Part shown: positions 34,763 to 44,500 of the stretch, in pieces
Layout: every line of letters starts with the position of its first letter
Numbering within the stretch: the stretch's first letter is position 1
DNA from: Pseudomonas sp. Irchel 3H7
GTDB taxonomy: Bacteria; Pseudomonadota; Gammaproteobacteria; Pseudomonadales; Pseudomonadaceae
Length of the DNA stretch: 64,000 nucleotides
Assembly (NCBI RefSeq): GCF_900187605.1
Contig: NZ_FYEA01000018.1
Location: 1 to 64,000, forward strand
Reading direction: 5' to 3'
Program-made: the position numbers and the translations under genes
The notes under the pieces: model-generated
Seen by the model: only the letters and a program-made list of their open reading frames with translations
The model's database searches: none
Told to the model about the DNA's origin: nothing

Positions 34763-35216
34763 ACCGTCGATTTTTTTTCAGGATCGGTGGTGTCACGCCC
34801 GGCGCTGCTGGCCAGGGAATCTGATAGTCCCCGGTTGTGTTGCGTTCAACCCGGTAATGACGGCCGTCTTCCAGGTGCGCGTAAGTCTGACCGCCCGGGG
34901 CCACGAATAACCCGTCGATGGTTTCGTGCGGTTGTAGCAGATGGGTTTGTAAAACCGGCAGGGATATCTCGGCCAGTCTGGCATTGGCTTCGGTGATCAC
35001 CGGGTCCGTGATGTGACTCACCACGACATGTGGGTAATCAGTTACTTCGCTGCCAGATGGAGCGGAAATGGATGGCCCCGGCAGTCGATTCGTACCTGGC
35101 GCAAAAATGTTGGAGCCGCCAGGATTAGTTCCGCTGCCATTGCCAGCGTTAGACCTGTTGGTCGTCGAGGTATCGGGCAACGCAGGGCGAATGGTGGTCT
35201 TTGTGGGTCTGGTCAT
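34686..35216 (-). CDS. Island paralogue 1, N-terminal part (frameshifted gene)
   Basis: 176 residues. The N-terminus is Thr/Ser/Pro/Asn-rich and disordered-looking (MTRPTKTTIRPALPDTSTTN), then a first module: HETIDGLFVAPGGQTYAHLE, then RHYRVERNTTGDYQIPWPAA and PGVTPPILKK. After PILKK the frame leaves the family alignment and runs to a stop at 34686. In the alternative frame, with one A fewer, it continues IDGLPLWRVEAQW, which matches the paralogues. The gene is either phase-variable, decoded by slippage, decayed, or carries a sequencing error. Confidence 0.75.
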   Translation of the reverse strand: MTRPTKTTIRPALPDTSTTNRSNAGNGSGTNPGGSNIFAPGTNRLPGPSISAPSGSEVTDYPHVVVSHITDPVITEANARLAEISLPVLQTHLLQPHETIDGLFVAPGGQTYAHLEDGRHYRVERNTTGDYQIPWPAAPGVTPPILKKNRRFATVASRGPVVHGSLQTEEAIGATD

Positions 35217-35265
35217 TCAACTTTCTCTGAGCGATTCATGGTGCATTCCTCTCTGTTCTGCTCAA

Positions 35266-37098
35266 TCACTGGTCTTTGAAAATGAACAGCGTTGTTTGCC
35301 CCAGAACATCTGTCTGTGTTCCACCCAGCAGATAGCTGATCTTTTTATCTTTGCTGTAAGCCGACAGAGGCTTTGGTTCGCTGCTGGATGTTTGCACCAC
35401 GACCTCACTGCGCTCGAAACGCTCAGACTGAAATCGCTGCAACCTCCCGTTAATAAGAGGCGGCAGTTTCAGCACGAATACGTGGTCGATTCTCTCCCGG
35501 TAAAAGAGCAATTCGTTCTCGGCAAGCGTATTTGTCGAGTGGTTCAGCACGTACCCGTCATCCTCCAGAAGCTGACTGAACAGCTTGCGCAAACCGGGCC
35601 CGTCTGGCGTCGCGGCGTACTCGTTCCAATGCCGGGAGAAGCGTCCGGGGTCAAAATCCAGTCGCATCAAGCCTTCACCCAGTGAGGAGGGAATCGCCAG
35701 GGTTTCTTCCGGTCCGTAAAGAGGCCGTAACATCAGTAACGGGTCAGCCAGTTCTCGACGCGGCGCTGTGTGCTGATCCCTGTTGGCCCAGTAACGAAAC
35801 ACTTGATTCATGAGCGCCAAACCGGGGGCAATGATGATTTCAGATCGGTTTGCCTGATTGAACATGGCTCGGGCGAGTGAGTTGACCGATTGATCCGACA
35901 GGTATTTGAAGGTTCTGGAAATGTATTGAGTGAGCGGCATCTCAAAAGGCACGACACTGTCCAGCACTGTCCATTGGTTGTTCTGTTTAACCGCCCACTT
36001 GGGCTGCAACGACGGGTTTTCCCGCAGCATGTATTCGAAGGTGTCGTACAAGACGGGTGAGAACAACGGATGTTGCAGATAGACCAGTCGCGGGTTGGCA
36101 CTCATGTCCTGTTGCATCACCCGGTAATACTGCCCGTCTATCTCGATATGATGGCCCACCTGTGGACGGACACTCTGGCCCCAGTTTCGCCATAACCCGA
36201 AACTCAAGTTGATCGCCTCGGGATTGGCGGACAGCAAGCTTTCGGTCAGCGCTTGGCTGGCATCTGTCCCTTCTTCCTGATGCAGACGCTTGCCCGGGAC
36301 GGCCATGGGCTCCGGCGTATCGGTTGAGGCTTTGCGTTTTTCCTGTAGCGAACGCTCCGGTTCAGAACCGGTTTTGCGGCGCCACAGTCGCGTCCCGGGA
36401 ATCTGTTCGAACAATAATGCGGAGGCATCGCGCACGGTCGCAGAGCTTTGCTGATACTCACCGTTGGCGTTTTTTCGCACCATGACGGTTCCTTCGGCCG
36501 TATCGATATAGGTTTTGCGGTGCTTGTCGTAGCGGATCCCGTCTGGCGTCTGCCGGGAGGGGGAGAGCAGGGCCGCTGCATCGGGTGCCAGGTAGGTCGG
36601 CTGTTCCGCAGCAAGACTCTCGGCGGCTGCATTTCGCCGGTCACTTTCCGAGTTGTGCGCCAGCCAACCCGGCCGTTCGAACGTCCAGACGGGCTGGCGC
36701 TCTGTTCTGATCAGGAAGGGCCCGGGCAGACGCGGGGAGAAATTGAAGGGAATCTGATAGCGGCCATCTTGCTGCATCTCGACCAGCAGATGGCCTTCAT
36801 TCTCAACACGGGCATATAACTTGCCATCCGGACTGGTGAACAGACCGCTGTCGTGATCCAGCCGTTGTAGCAGATGGGCTTGATCGGCAGGCCAGGTGAT
36901 TGCTCGCAGTGCTGACTCAACTTGCGCTGAGTAGGATGCAGGCATGTCGTTGACCTGCACTGACGGGGGCTGCGCCGAGGCCTCCGGCAGCGCTGCGGGG
37001 AGTGTTGTGGTTGCCGGTAGTCGGGGAGATGTGTTTGCCATATTTGGGCGAATATCGGGCGCAGTGACCCCGGCCACGCGCTTCGGTGGTTTGACCAT
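35266..37098 (-). CDS. Island paralogue 2, unknown family (610 residues)
   Basis: Start MVKPPKRVAGVTAP at 37098 is chosen because it matches the MAKPPKK start of its paralogues. The layout is: disordered Pro/Thr-rich tail 1-55; module A about 75-148 (SGLFTSPDGKLYARVENEGH..PVWTFERPGW); module B about 168-243 (DGIRYDKHRKTYIDTAEGTV..TRLWRRK); a charged linker with VPGKRLHQEEG (267-277), where relatives have KRPRL; then the conserved C-terminal half with QYISRTFKYLSDQSVNSLAR, ADPLLMLRPL, LMRLDFDPGRF, HVFVLKL and final SYLLGG..TLFIFKDQ. No signal peptide or membrane helix. Function unknown; the gene arrangement suggests a secreted toxin or effector family. Confidence 0.85.
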   Translation of the reverse strand: MVKPPKRVAGVTAPDIRPNMANTSPRLPATTTLPAALPEASAQPPSVQVNDMPASYSAQVESALRAITWPADQAHLLQRLDHDSGLFTSPDGKLYARVENEGHLLVEMQQDGRYQIPFNFSPRLPGPFLIRTERQPVWTFERPGWLAHNSESDRRNAAAESLAAEQPTYLAPDAAALLSPSRQTPDGIRYDKHRKTYIDTAEGTVMVRKNANGEYQQSSATVRDASALLFEQIPGTRLWRRKTGSEPERSLQEKRKASTDTPEPMAVPGKRLHQEEGTDASQALTESLLSANPEAINLSFGLWRNWGQSVRPQVGHHIEIDGQYYRVMQQDMSANPRLVYLQHPLFSPVLYDTFEYMLRENPSLQPKWAVKQNNQWTVLDSVVPFEMPLTQYISRTFKYLSDQSVNSLARAMFNQANRSEIIIAPGLALMNQVFRYWANRDQHTAPRRELADPLLMLRPLYGPEETLAIPSSLGEGLMRLDFDPGRFSRHWNEYAATPDGPGLRKLFSQLLEDDGYVLNHSTNTLAENELLFYRERIDHVFVLKLPPLINGRLQRFQSERFERSEVVVQTSSSEPKPLSAYSKDKKISYLLGGTQTDVLGQTTLFIFKDQ

Positions 37099-37189
37099 TG
37101 ATTTGATCTCGGTGTATGGAGCAAGAGGTTTTATTGAGGCTTGTCCACAAAAATCTGCGGACAAGTTGCGGAGATGCCGGGTTGTGTAT

Positions 37190-38899
37190 TCAACCTTCTC
37201 TAACAATGAACAGGGTCGAGTTATCGGGGGAAATCTGTTGTTTGCCGCCCACCAGATAAATCACTTTGTAACTTTTGAGATGTTCGGCCAGCGCCTGTCT
37301 GTCCGCTTCGCTGAGTCTGCTCTGGAACTGCGGGCTGGCAATTTCGGAGCCGACAACGGAGTAACGAGGTACAGGCGTCTGCGTAACAGGGGTCAACTTC
37401 AATACGAAAACAGCAGCGACGCCTTCTCGGTGAAAAATCATCACGTCTTCGCCACTTGGATGCGGGTGTCTGTTCGGGTTGATGCTGTAACCGCTGAGGC
37501 CAAGGATCCTTTCGAATACGTCGCGCGTGCTTGAAGCACTCGACGTCGAATCCAGTTGCTGGACGTCGAAGTCCAGACGCTGCAAACGGCTCGAAACAGG
37601 CGCCGGCAAAGCGAGCAGTCCTCCGGCGTATTGGTCATTGTGCCGGGTGGGCAAAACGGGCAGCAGCATCAAGGGGTCTGAAAGACCGGGGTGGGGCGAG
37701 GTGTTGTTGACTCTGTCGGTCCAGTGGCGCAGCGTCAGTGTCATTGCTGAAAGTCCACCGGCATCAATCCCTTCAGGCGTGGACACACGATCAAATAAAG
37801 TTCTGGCGATGGTATTTGCCGAGTGTTCGGACAGAGAGTTCAGGGCGCTGGATACATATTGCGTTGCCGACATTTCGAACGGCGCGTGGTTGTCCAGAAC
37901 CTTCCACTGGTCATTGCGTTTCAGCGCCCATTTCGGCTGTATCGAAGGGTCATTGCGCAGCATGTTTTCGAATTCGTCGAAACCTTGAGGTTTAAACCTC
38001 GGGTGTTGCAGATAAACCAGTTCGGTGTTGGCGTGTAGAACCTGCCTGACCAGCGGATAGTGCAATTTCTCTATTTCTATCGACTCACCTGTTTTCGGTT
38101 TGGTGGTTTTTCCCCAGTTTTTCCACTGTGCTACCGACAGATCCAGTGCAGCCGGCCGCTGGGCTGACAGACGTTCGATCAGCACGCCTGTCGTCGATGC
38201 GACGTCGCTTTCCTGGACCGGGTATGGGCGATTGCTCGGACCGGGTAGAGCGTCGGTCGTTTCGGTGGACACTGGGTCGGTTGCGGCTTGAAGGCGGTGT
38301 CGCGGCTCGTCGATTTCACGCCACTGTTTTGTCCCCGGAATCTGTTCAACCCATTTACCTGTCGGAGACGCTTCCCCGGCGTGTGTCTGACGCCAGCCAT
38401 CCGCGGTTTTGCCGACCATAACCATGCCGTCGTGCATTTCGACATACGCTTTCTTGTACTTGTCGTAGCGAAAACCTTCTGCGGTGCCTTCCTGAAGTTT
38501 TAGTTGGCTTGCCGATTCGGCATGGATGAACACCGGATGTTGCACACTCGCGCTGGTGGCGGTGCTTGCGGCGGCTGCCTGCTGGCTTTCGCTGAAGTGC
38601 AGGGATACCCAATCGGCGGCACGTGATGAACCTGAGCTCTCAGGGAAGTGGTGGACGGTGATTGTGGGGCGCGGGGAAGTCACGTCCGCCAAGGGGTGGA
38701 TAGTGACCGTTTGGGGTGACGTTACTGCCGGTAAGGCAGTTGAAGACGCGCCGGCTGCGCCAGGCACATTGTCGCCGCCTGGGCCAGGATGAATGATTTC
38801 CCCGGCCGTAGCTCCGAGAGGATTGCCTGACAGTTCGACGGGGTTTGCGGACGCGTCGGGCGAAAGCGTACGCGGAATTTTCTTCGGTGGCTTGGCCAT
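37190..38899 (-). CDS. Island paralogue 3, unknown family, lacks module A (569 residues)
   Basis: Starts MAKPPKKIPRTLSPDASANP with a long Ser/Thr/Ala/Pro-rich N-terminus (1-130). Module A, present in the two full-length relatives, is not recognisable. Module B is (EGFRYDKYKKAYVEMHDGMV..GTKQWREI, about 139-197). A linker holds LPGPSNRPYPVQESD at the position of GPSKRPRL in paralogue 4. The C-terminal half is colinear with the family: LQHPRFKPQGFDEFENMLRN, QYVSSALNSLSEHSANTIAR, SDPLMLLPVL, LQRLDFDVQQL, AVFVLKL, and VIYLVGG..TLFIVREG. Separate from its upstream neighbour by a terminator and 191 bp, so it likely has its own promoter. Confidence 0.85.
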   Translation of the reverse strand: MAKPPKKIPRTLSPDASANPVELSGNPLGATAGEIIHPGPGGDNVPGAAGASSTALPAVTSPQTVTIHPLADVTSPRPTITVHHFPESSGSSRAADWVSLHFSESQQAAAASTATSASVQHPVFIHAESASQLKLQEGTAEGFRYDKYKKAYVEMHDGMVMVGKTADGWRQTHAGEASPTGKWVEQIPGTKQWREIDEPRHRLQAATDPVSTETTDALPGPSNRPYPVQESDVASTTGVLIERLSAQRPAALDLSVAQWKNWGKTTKPKTGESIEIEKLHYPLVRQVLHANTELVYLQHPRFKPQGFDEFENMLRNDPSIQPKWALKRNDQWKVLDNHAPFEMSATQYVSSALNSLSEHSANTIARTLFDRVSTPEGIDAGGLSAMTLTLRHWTDRVNNTSPHPGLSDPLMLLPVLPTRHNDQYAGGLLALPAPVSSRLQRLDFDVQQLDSTSSASSTRDVFERILGLSGYSINPNRHPHPSGEDVMIFHREGVAAVFVLKLTPVTQTPVPRYSVVGSEIASPQFQSRLSEADRQALAEHLKSYKVIYLVGGKQQISPDNSTLFIVREG

Positions 38900-39041
38900 T
38901 GAATGACTCCTTTGGATTGTTTATCCAGTCGTTTGCATCGGGGTGGGGAGCCATGGTCGGGAAAAGATCATCCGGATGTGCGGTACATATGTAATGTCCT
39001 GCCAGCATTTGCCGCAGGATGTTGCGCAATCCGTCGGATGT

Positions 39042-39080
39042 GTAAAAAACTCTCATCGACGCGCTGCCGACGAGAGTTTC
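39042..39080 (-). terminator. Terminator after island paralogue 4
   Basis: On the minus strand AAACTCTC (39047-39054 region) and GAGAGTTT (39072-39079) form a stem extended by TCG/CGA, followed by a U run. It begins about 11 bp after the stop at 39091. Confidence 0.8.
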
Positions 39081-39090
39081 GCATCGGCCT

Positions 39091-40941
39091 TTACCGCTCT
39101 CTGAAAATGAACACGGTTTCGGGATTCGACTGCACCCTCAATACGCCACCGATCAGCCACACTACTTTGTTCTGTGCCGTGGCGGTTGTCAGGGCTTGCA
39201 ACGCGTCGGTGCCAATCCTGGCCGGCAAGCTCGGGTCTGCCAGCTCATTGCCTGGGGTGTGGGAAAAGCCGACATGTTCCACTGCGCCCAGTTTCAGGAA
39301 ATAGATCTGGTCATGGGAGTTGCGCCGGAAAACCAGAGTGGGCATGCGATGCTCATAAGTCAGAGGAAAGACGTCGTAGCCGCTGCGTACCAGCAAGGCG
39401 CCAATCAGACGCCTGAGGTTCAGATCTGTCGGATAGGTTTTGTAGTGATTCCATTCGACGGGAAAACGTGTTGGATCGAAATTGAGCCGTTGCAGCTCGC
39501 CGTCGACCTGGGAGGGCATCCGGATGATTTTTTTTCCGTCGCGATCAATGGAGGGTGCCACCTTCAGCATGTTTAGCGGGTCGGCGTACGCTGGTGTCGT
39601 GGGAAACGGCCGTTGCTTCCACTGATGCAAGACGGCCTGAATATTGATCAGTCCGGTGCCGGTAATCACAGGTGAGTTGTCCGCGAGTTCAAACAATCTC
39701 TTGGCGACGGCATGTGCAGTGGCATCAGAAAAGTCGGGAAATGCCTTGGCAACCGACCGCGATATCGGTTCATTAAAAAAACGTTTACCGGGGTTTATTT
39801 CTCCGGGATCGTTACCTAGGCGAAACGTTGCAACGGGCTGCAACAAGGGCGCTGTATAGAGCATTTGGTCGAACGCCTCGAAGCCTGCAGGCGTAAAGTC
39901 TGGATGTTGGACAAAGTAGACTTTGGGTGTGCGGTTGGAGCCGACAGGCACAATCGGATAATGAAACCAGCCGAGTTGCACGGACTCCACCAGCGGTGGT
40001 TTGTTCAGATGGCCCCACGGTAGCCAGAAAAGCGGTGTTTGCTCGGTCGGGGCGCTCGCGTCAAGGCGCATTGGCAGAACTGGATCTACAGGTGCGTCGA
40101 GCCGTGGTCGTTTGCTTGGGCCTGGTCGCGCTTCGTCCGGTTCGGCAATCGGTCGAGACGTGCCGGCAACAGGATTTTCTTTGGTGGGTGAGTTCGGGCT
40201 CTTGCGGCGCCAGAGTACTGTTCCGGGAATCTGTTCAAAAAAAATATCGGGAGATTCCCTGCTCGTCGGCGAGGCCAGTTGATACTCACCTTGTTGGTTT
40301 TTACGGACCATGACCGTACCTTCTGCCGTATCGACGAAGGTATGGTTGAGCTTGTTGTAACGCAGTGCATGCGCTGAAAGCTCTGCACGGGTCAGTGTAT
40401 TTGCGTCTTCGGGCGCAAGGTAGGAGAGGGGGGGCGGGGTGACAGGTGTTTCGGTCCGAGACGCTGTCGATTGCCAGCCAGGGCGCTGGATAAGCCAACT
40501 GGACTGGCCTTCTGTCCTGGTCAGTACTGGCCCGGGAACACCGGGCGCAAAGGTCAGAGGAACGTAATAATTGCCCTGCAAATCCCGTTCGACGACGAAC
40601 CGGCCTTCGCTGCCGATTTGTGCGTAGGTCCGCTGATCCGGTCCGGTGAACAAGCCGGTATTTTCTCCAATCGGCGTCAGTTCGTGCAATCGGTCCTGAG
40701 GCCAGGCAATTGCACTGCGGGCGGTCCGGTAAGTGTCGGGTATTTCGTTGACGATGACGGCGGGCGGTCGATGGGTGGAGGTGCCAGTGGCGTGTGCCCC
40801 GCTGGTTGAATCGACGCCAGACAATGGGGTGTCGGGCAAGGTTGGGGTGACGCGGGTGCCCGAGCCTGGCTGCGCAGGTCTTGTTGTAACAGTTGTATCG
40901 GCTGGTGCTGTCACCGGAACTTTCTTGGGTGGTTTCGCCAT
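39091..40941 (-). CDS. Island paralogue 4, unknown family (616 residues)
   Basis: The most complete member. MAKPPKKVPVTAPADTTVTT opens a disordered tail (1-60). Module A is about 85-156 (TGLFTGPDQRTYAQIGSEGR..SSWLIQRPGW). Module B is about 175-247 (ALRYNKLNHTFVDTAEGTVM..VLWRRK). A and B share the pattern [RH]-[TF]-[YF]..EG..V.[RK]..GxY..W..R, so they look like an internal duplication. GPSKRPRLD (274-282) follows in a proline/charged linker. The C-terminal half ends KVVWLIGG..TVFIFRER. There is no signal peptide, membrane helix or catalytic motif I recognise. Function unknown. Confidence 0.85.
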   Translation of the reverse strand: MAKPPKKVPVTAPADTTVTTRPAQPGSGTRVTPTLPDTPLSGVDSTSGAHATGTSTHRPPAVIVNEIPDTYRTARSAIAWPQDRLHELTPIGENTGLFTGPDQRTYAQIGSEGRFVVERDLQGNYYVPLTFAPGVPGPVLTRTEGQSSWLIQRPGWQSTASRTETPVTPPPLSYLAPEDANTLTRAELSAHALRYNKLNHTFVDTAEGTVMVRKNQQGEYQLASPTSRESPDIFFEQIPGTVLWRRKSPNSPTKENPVAGTSRPIAEPDEARPGPSKRPRLDAPVDPVLPMRLDASAPTEQTPLFWLPWGHLNKPPLVESVQLGWFHYPIVPVGSNRTPKVYFVQHPDFTPAGFEAFDQMLYTAPLLQPVATFRLGNDPGEINPGKRFFNEPISRSVAKAFPDFSDATAHAVAKRLFELADNSPVITGTGLINIQAVLHQWKQRPFPTTPAYADPLNMLKVAPSIDRDGKKIIRMPSQVDGELQRLNFDPTRFPVEWNHYKTYPTDLNLRRLIGALLVRSGYDVFPLTYEHRMPTLVFRRNSHDQIYFLKLGAVEHVGFSHTPGNELADPSLPARIGTDALQALTTATAQNKVVWLIGGVLRVQSNPETVFIFRER

Positions 40942-41171
40942 GTGAAATTACTCATTGAGGGATGATGCGTAACGCACGGAAGTGCCTCGCCGCATTTTTC
41001 AGGTGCACTCGTCTGCATCCCGGAAAATCCAGGTTGGGAAAACGATGGAGAGGTTCGATGACTTACACTTCGTTGCGCGCGCATGTTTTCGGGTTTGCCT
41101 GATGTACGGCGTGCAAAGTTGCAGGCCTATGCATCAAGGGCGGCGGCGTGAAGAGGGTGAGATCTTGATGG

Positions 41172-41375
41172 TTACAGCGGACCGAACACTGAGTCGGCGA
41201 GCTTCAACTGATCTACTTTGCTTTTGGTTTTTTTGCTCGTTGTTTCATCAGTGCTGTGTTTGCGATCAATGGTCGAAGCATTGTGCTCATCGCTTTCAAA
41301 GCGCATATCTGTGATGACGACGGCGTCAGTAATTTTTGCTGTTGCCAATGACGCTTTGCGTACGGTGATGGCCAT
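41172..41375 (-). CDS. 67-residue protein homologous to the N-terminus of the large pore-like protein
   Basis: MAITVRKASLATAKITDAVV.. ending QLKLADSVFGPL. Residues 23-38 (TDMRFESDEHNASTID) align without gaps with LDIGVQTNERTAETID of the 1182-residue protein encoded at 41566-45114, and QLKxxDxxFGP falls at the same spacing (56-66 versus 58-68). The protein then stops. An AAGGA lies upstream of the ATG, so translation is plausible. It is either a stand-alone copy of the N-terminal segment with its own role or the stub of a lost second copy of the large gene. Confidence 0.65.
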   Translation of the reverse strand: MAITVRKASLATAKITDAVVITDMRFESDEHNASTIDRKHSTDETTSKKTKSKVDQLKLADSVFGPL

Positions 41376-41508
41376 CTGAACTTCCTTGTTCTGGCAGGTT
41401 TTTGTCAGGCGAGGCGTGATAATACGATCGATTTTTGAACGCTGTATATCAACGGGTTGTTGCTGTGTATTGCGCGCGGCGGGTGCTGCTGGAAAACGCA
41501 GCCTGAAA

Positions 41509-41540
41509 ACAATAAACCGGCCCGAGGGCCGGTTTATTCA
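41509..41540 (-). terminator. Terminator of the large pore-like gene
   Basis: A 13-bp perfect inverted repeat (41511-41523 with 41526-41538, AATAAACCGGCCC) with a minimal loop, followed on the minus strand by TGTTTT. It lies about 26 bp after the stop at 41566 and separates this gene from the 67-residue gene. Confidence 0.85.
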
Positions 41541-41565
41541 GGCGCTGACGTCGTTTGGCCAGTGG

Positions 41566-44500
41566 TCAATTATCGGGCAGTGACAGTGGCGGCACCCGCT
41601 TTGACTTATGGTTGCAACGATTGAAAATTTCCAGCTGCGAATAAGTTATTTGCCGAGATTTGTTACTGTCCAGAATCCATTTACGGTTCGCCAGGTTGTA
41701 CTTCAATCTGCCTCGAGTACCGTCGCTCAATGCAATGTTGCGCACGTACAGTTCACGTTGAGCAAGCGCGGAAAATTCCTCGGGCAAATCTTCCATCGTA
41801 GGCGGTTCAAAATATCTGGCGTCGAGGCTGTCGATATAAATCCGGTCGAAAGTCAGGTCTACGGTATGTATCACGCCTTTTGGTCCGATGACAAAAATCT
41901 GATCAATCAGATCGTCAGGACCGTACTGCGGTAGATGCAGAGTGACCGTTCCGATGTACAGCTGATTGCCGGACAATACGATCTTGAAGTCTTTGATTTG
42001 CGTCGCATCGATTTGCCAGGTGGATGAGTTGTTCAACCGAACTTTGGCAGTTGCCAGGCCGCCCGGCGTCGAAATCCGTATCACCCTGTTTTCGCGCAAA
42101 TGCATCGTATAGGTGGCACCTGCACCCGCAAAGTTTTCGATTGCAGTTTGTTCGGTTAAAGGCAAGAACCTGACACAGGAAGAAACGTGATCCAGTTTCT
42201 CCGTGAGGGATACGGGTAATTCGAAAACCGCTTTGTCGTGGGTTCTCAGCGGGAAACGCAAGTCATGACTGGTCAGTGTATTGGCGACAACGCTGTGTTT
42301 ATAGTGTGCCGGAGGTACGGCGTACTCTTTCTCCAGGATCAGCGTATGGGATTTTCCATCGCGAAATACCAGCTGATAGCCATGGGTAGAGACGCTGGCT
42401 GCGAGGTTTTTCAGGGCAGCATCGAGTGTTGTTTCTGAATACTGGCCGACGCCGGCGATCTGCAACAGGCTCTTGCCGAAGTAGAACAGAAAATCACACG
42501 AGACATTGACCTTGTCTTTGTCCGCCGCTTCGTTCATCAAAATGGCGGGGGTGGTGGCAAAAGCAACATGTGCACTGGTCATTTCGGCATAGTCGTAATC
42601 AAGAAAGATGCGCGTGCCGTAATTGGAATCGGCGGAGCTGCCGGTTATGAATTGAGTGTGCAGGTTGTAGCGCTGAACGTAATAGTGGGTGTTTTGTCGG
42701 GTGGGTACATTGCACACTGTTGCGTGGACAAAGGTCGTTGGTTCAGGGCGTCCCCCTTTGGTTTTTTCTGTGTGTATCTTGACGGGATGGTCGTGTTCGA
42801 TTGTTTTGGGCAGATCCGGTTTCAGGTGATATCCATCGCGAGTAATGATTATTAATTTGTCATTGTGCAAAACCCGACGCCCGTCGGTTTTTTTGTACAC
42901 GTTATCGATGACTATTTTGCTTCGGCGACCGTAATGAAAGTCGAAGCTCACTTCGATGGAAAGACGGCATCTGTCCACCTCCCATTTCTCGATCTGGTCC
43001 ATTCGCCAGCCCAGCGATATCTTGCTTTCGTCTACACCATCTTCCGAGATGAGAACTGAACCCTCCGCCAATTCCACGTGATAAAAATCCACTCCCGATT
43101 CACCGAATGCGGTGGCGTTTGCCTTGTACATATAAATCGAGTCGTTACCGGCGCCAGCATTAATGGTGTCTGCGCCTCTTGAGGAAATCACGTTAGGTGC
43201 TGCGGTGCCCGTGACAATGCTTCTTCCGTTTTGCAGCGTCTGAACGTTTTCAACGCTTTCGAGTAGTGTCTTGAGCGAGTACGTCTCGCCATCCACTACA
43301 GACGCATCCGGGTTCGGCGTATAGATGCGCAAGGTGCCCGCCGCCAGATCGATGGCGTAGCCACGGCCGGTGATCGGATGCGACTGGTTGCCATCCAATA
43401 TCAAAGTGTCGCTGCCGGCACCGCCGTCGAGTCGGGAAAATTCACTGCTTTCGATATATCTTGCCAGGTCATCCGCCGCATCCTGGGCAGTGAACCTGTC
43501 ATCTTTGTCGCCCCCCGTGAGATCCTTTATGCCTTCCGTGTAATAAAAGGCATTAGGCTTTTCCGCGACACCGGTGATGGTGTCTTTGCCACTACCGATC
43601 AGCCACAAAATGCCTTTGGTTTTCCCCGGCGTTCCCAACACGGCACCAGGGGTTTGAGCCGTTACGCCGTCGCGAGCGTCAATGGTATCGTCAAGACCGA
43701 CTACTTCAGGGACGTAGTCAATCGGCATGGTTTCGACTCCCCACCAGTGTTTTACGCGCTTGCGTCTTTTCGTCAGGCGGTCTTCATAACGGCCATGCAC
43801 GACGGCTTCGATGGTGTCCTTCTGCGTCTCGTTGAGTATCTGGCTGGCGCTCGCTTGCATTCGTTTGGCGGTTTCGATTTTGGCTTTGGCCAGTTCGTAA
43901 CGATTTTTGATGTCCTGGTCTATGTCCTTCAATGGCAGAAAGGAAAACCATCCGGTGCGCCAGCGCTCTTCAACGGTGAGTTCGATGTAGTCATCGATTT
44001 CATCCACCATGCGTACGGCACCGTAGACCTGCGATCCTATTGCCATCAGCGCACCCGCCGCGAGGCCGACCGGGCCGGCGAAGGAAAAACCGGCCATGGC
44101 GGCACTGCCGAGAATGACGGTCATAGCGGCACTGGCAATGTTCAAACCGCCGCTGACGTAATGATCCATGGCCTCTTTGCCGGTTTTATTGCTGGCGGCG
44201 TTGAATTCTCTGACGGCGCTGTAGATATCGAACGGTAATGTCAGTGCACCGCCAATGAGTCCGCCGGAACGACCCAGGCGGATCCCGGCACGGGTTTTGG
44301 TGAAGTCGCTCAAGGCGCCACTGCCTGCCTCGATCATGCGCTGGCCGACTTTGGTCACAGCTACGTCGGTGATAATCGAGGCCACCTCGGTGCCGATCCC
44401 GATGCCGTTGAAAATGATTTCATCCTGATCATTATTCTTCACGGCATCGTAAATGCCGCGAATTCCCATGAATATGCCAAAAGCCTGAATGCCGACACTG

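Noticed and set aside
33335..35216. Two independent genes instead of one split gene
   Set aside because: The halves align end to end with full-length paralogues, overlap at an A8 run, and the downstream half lacks a credible start.
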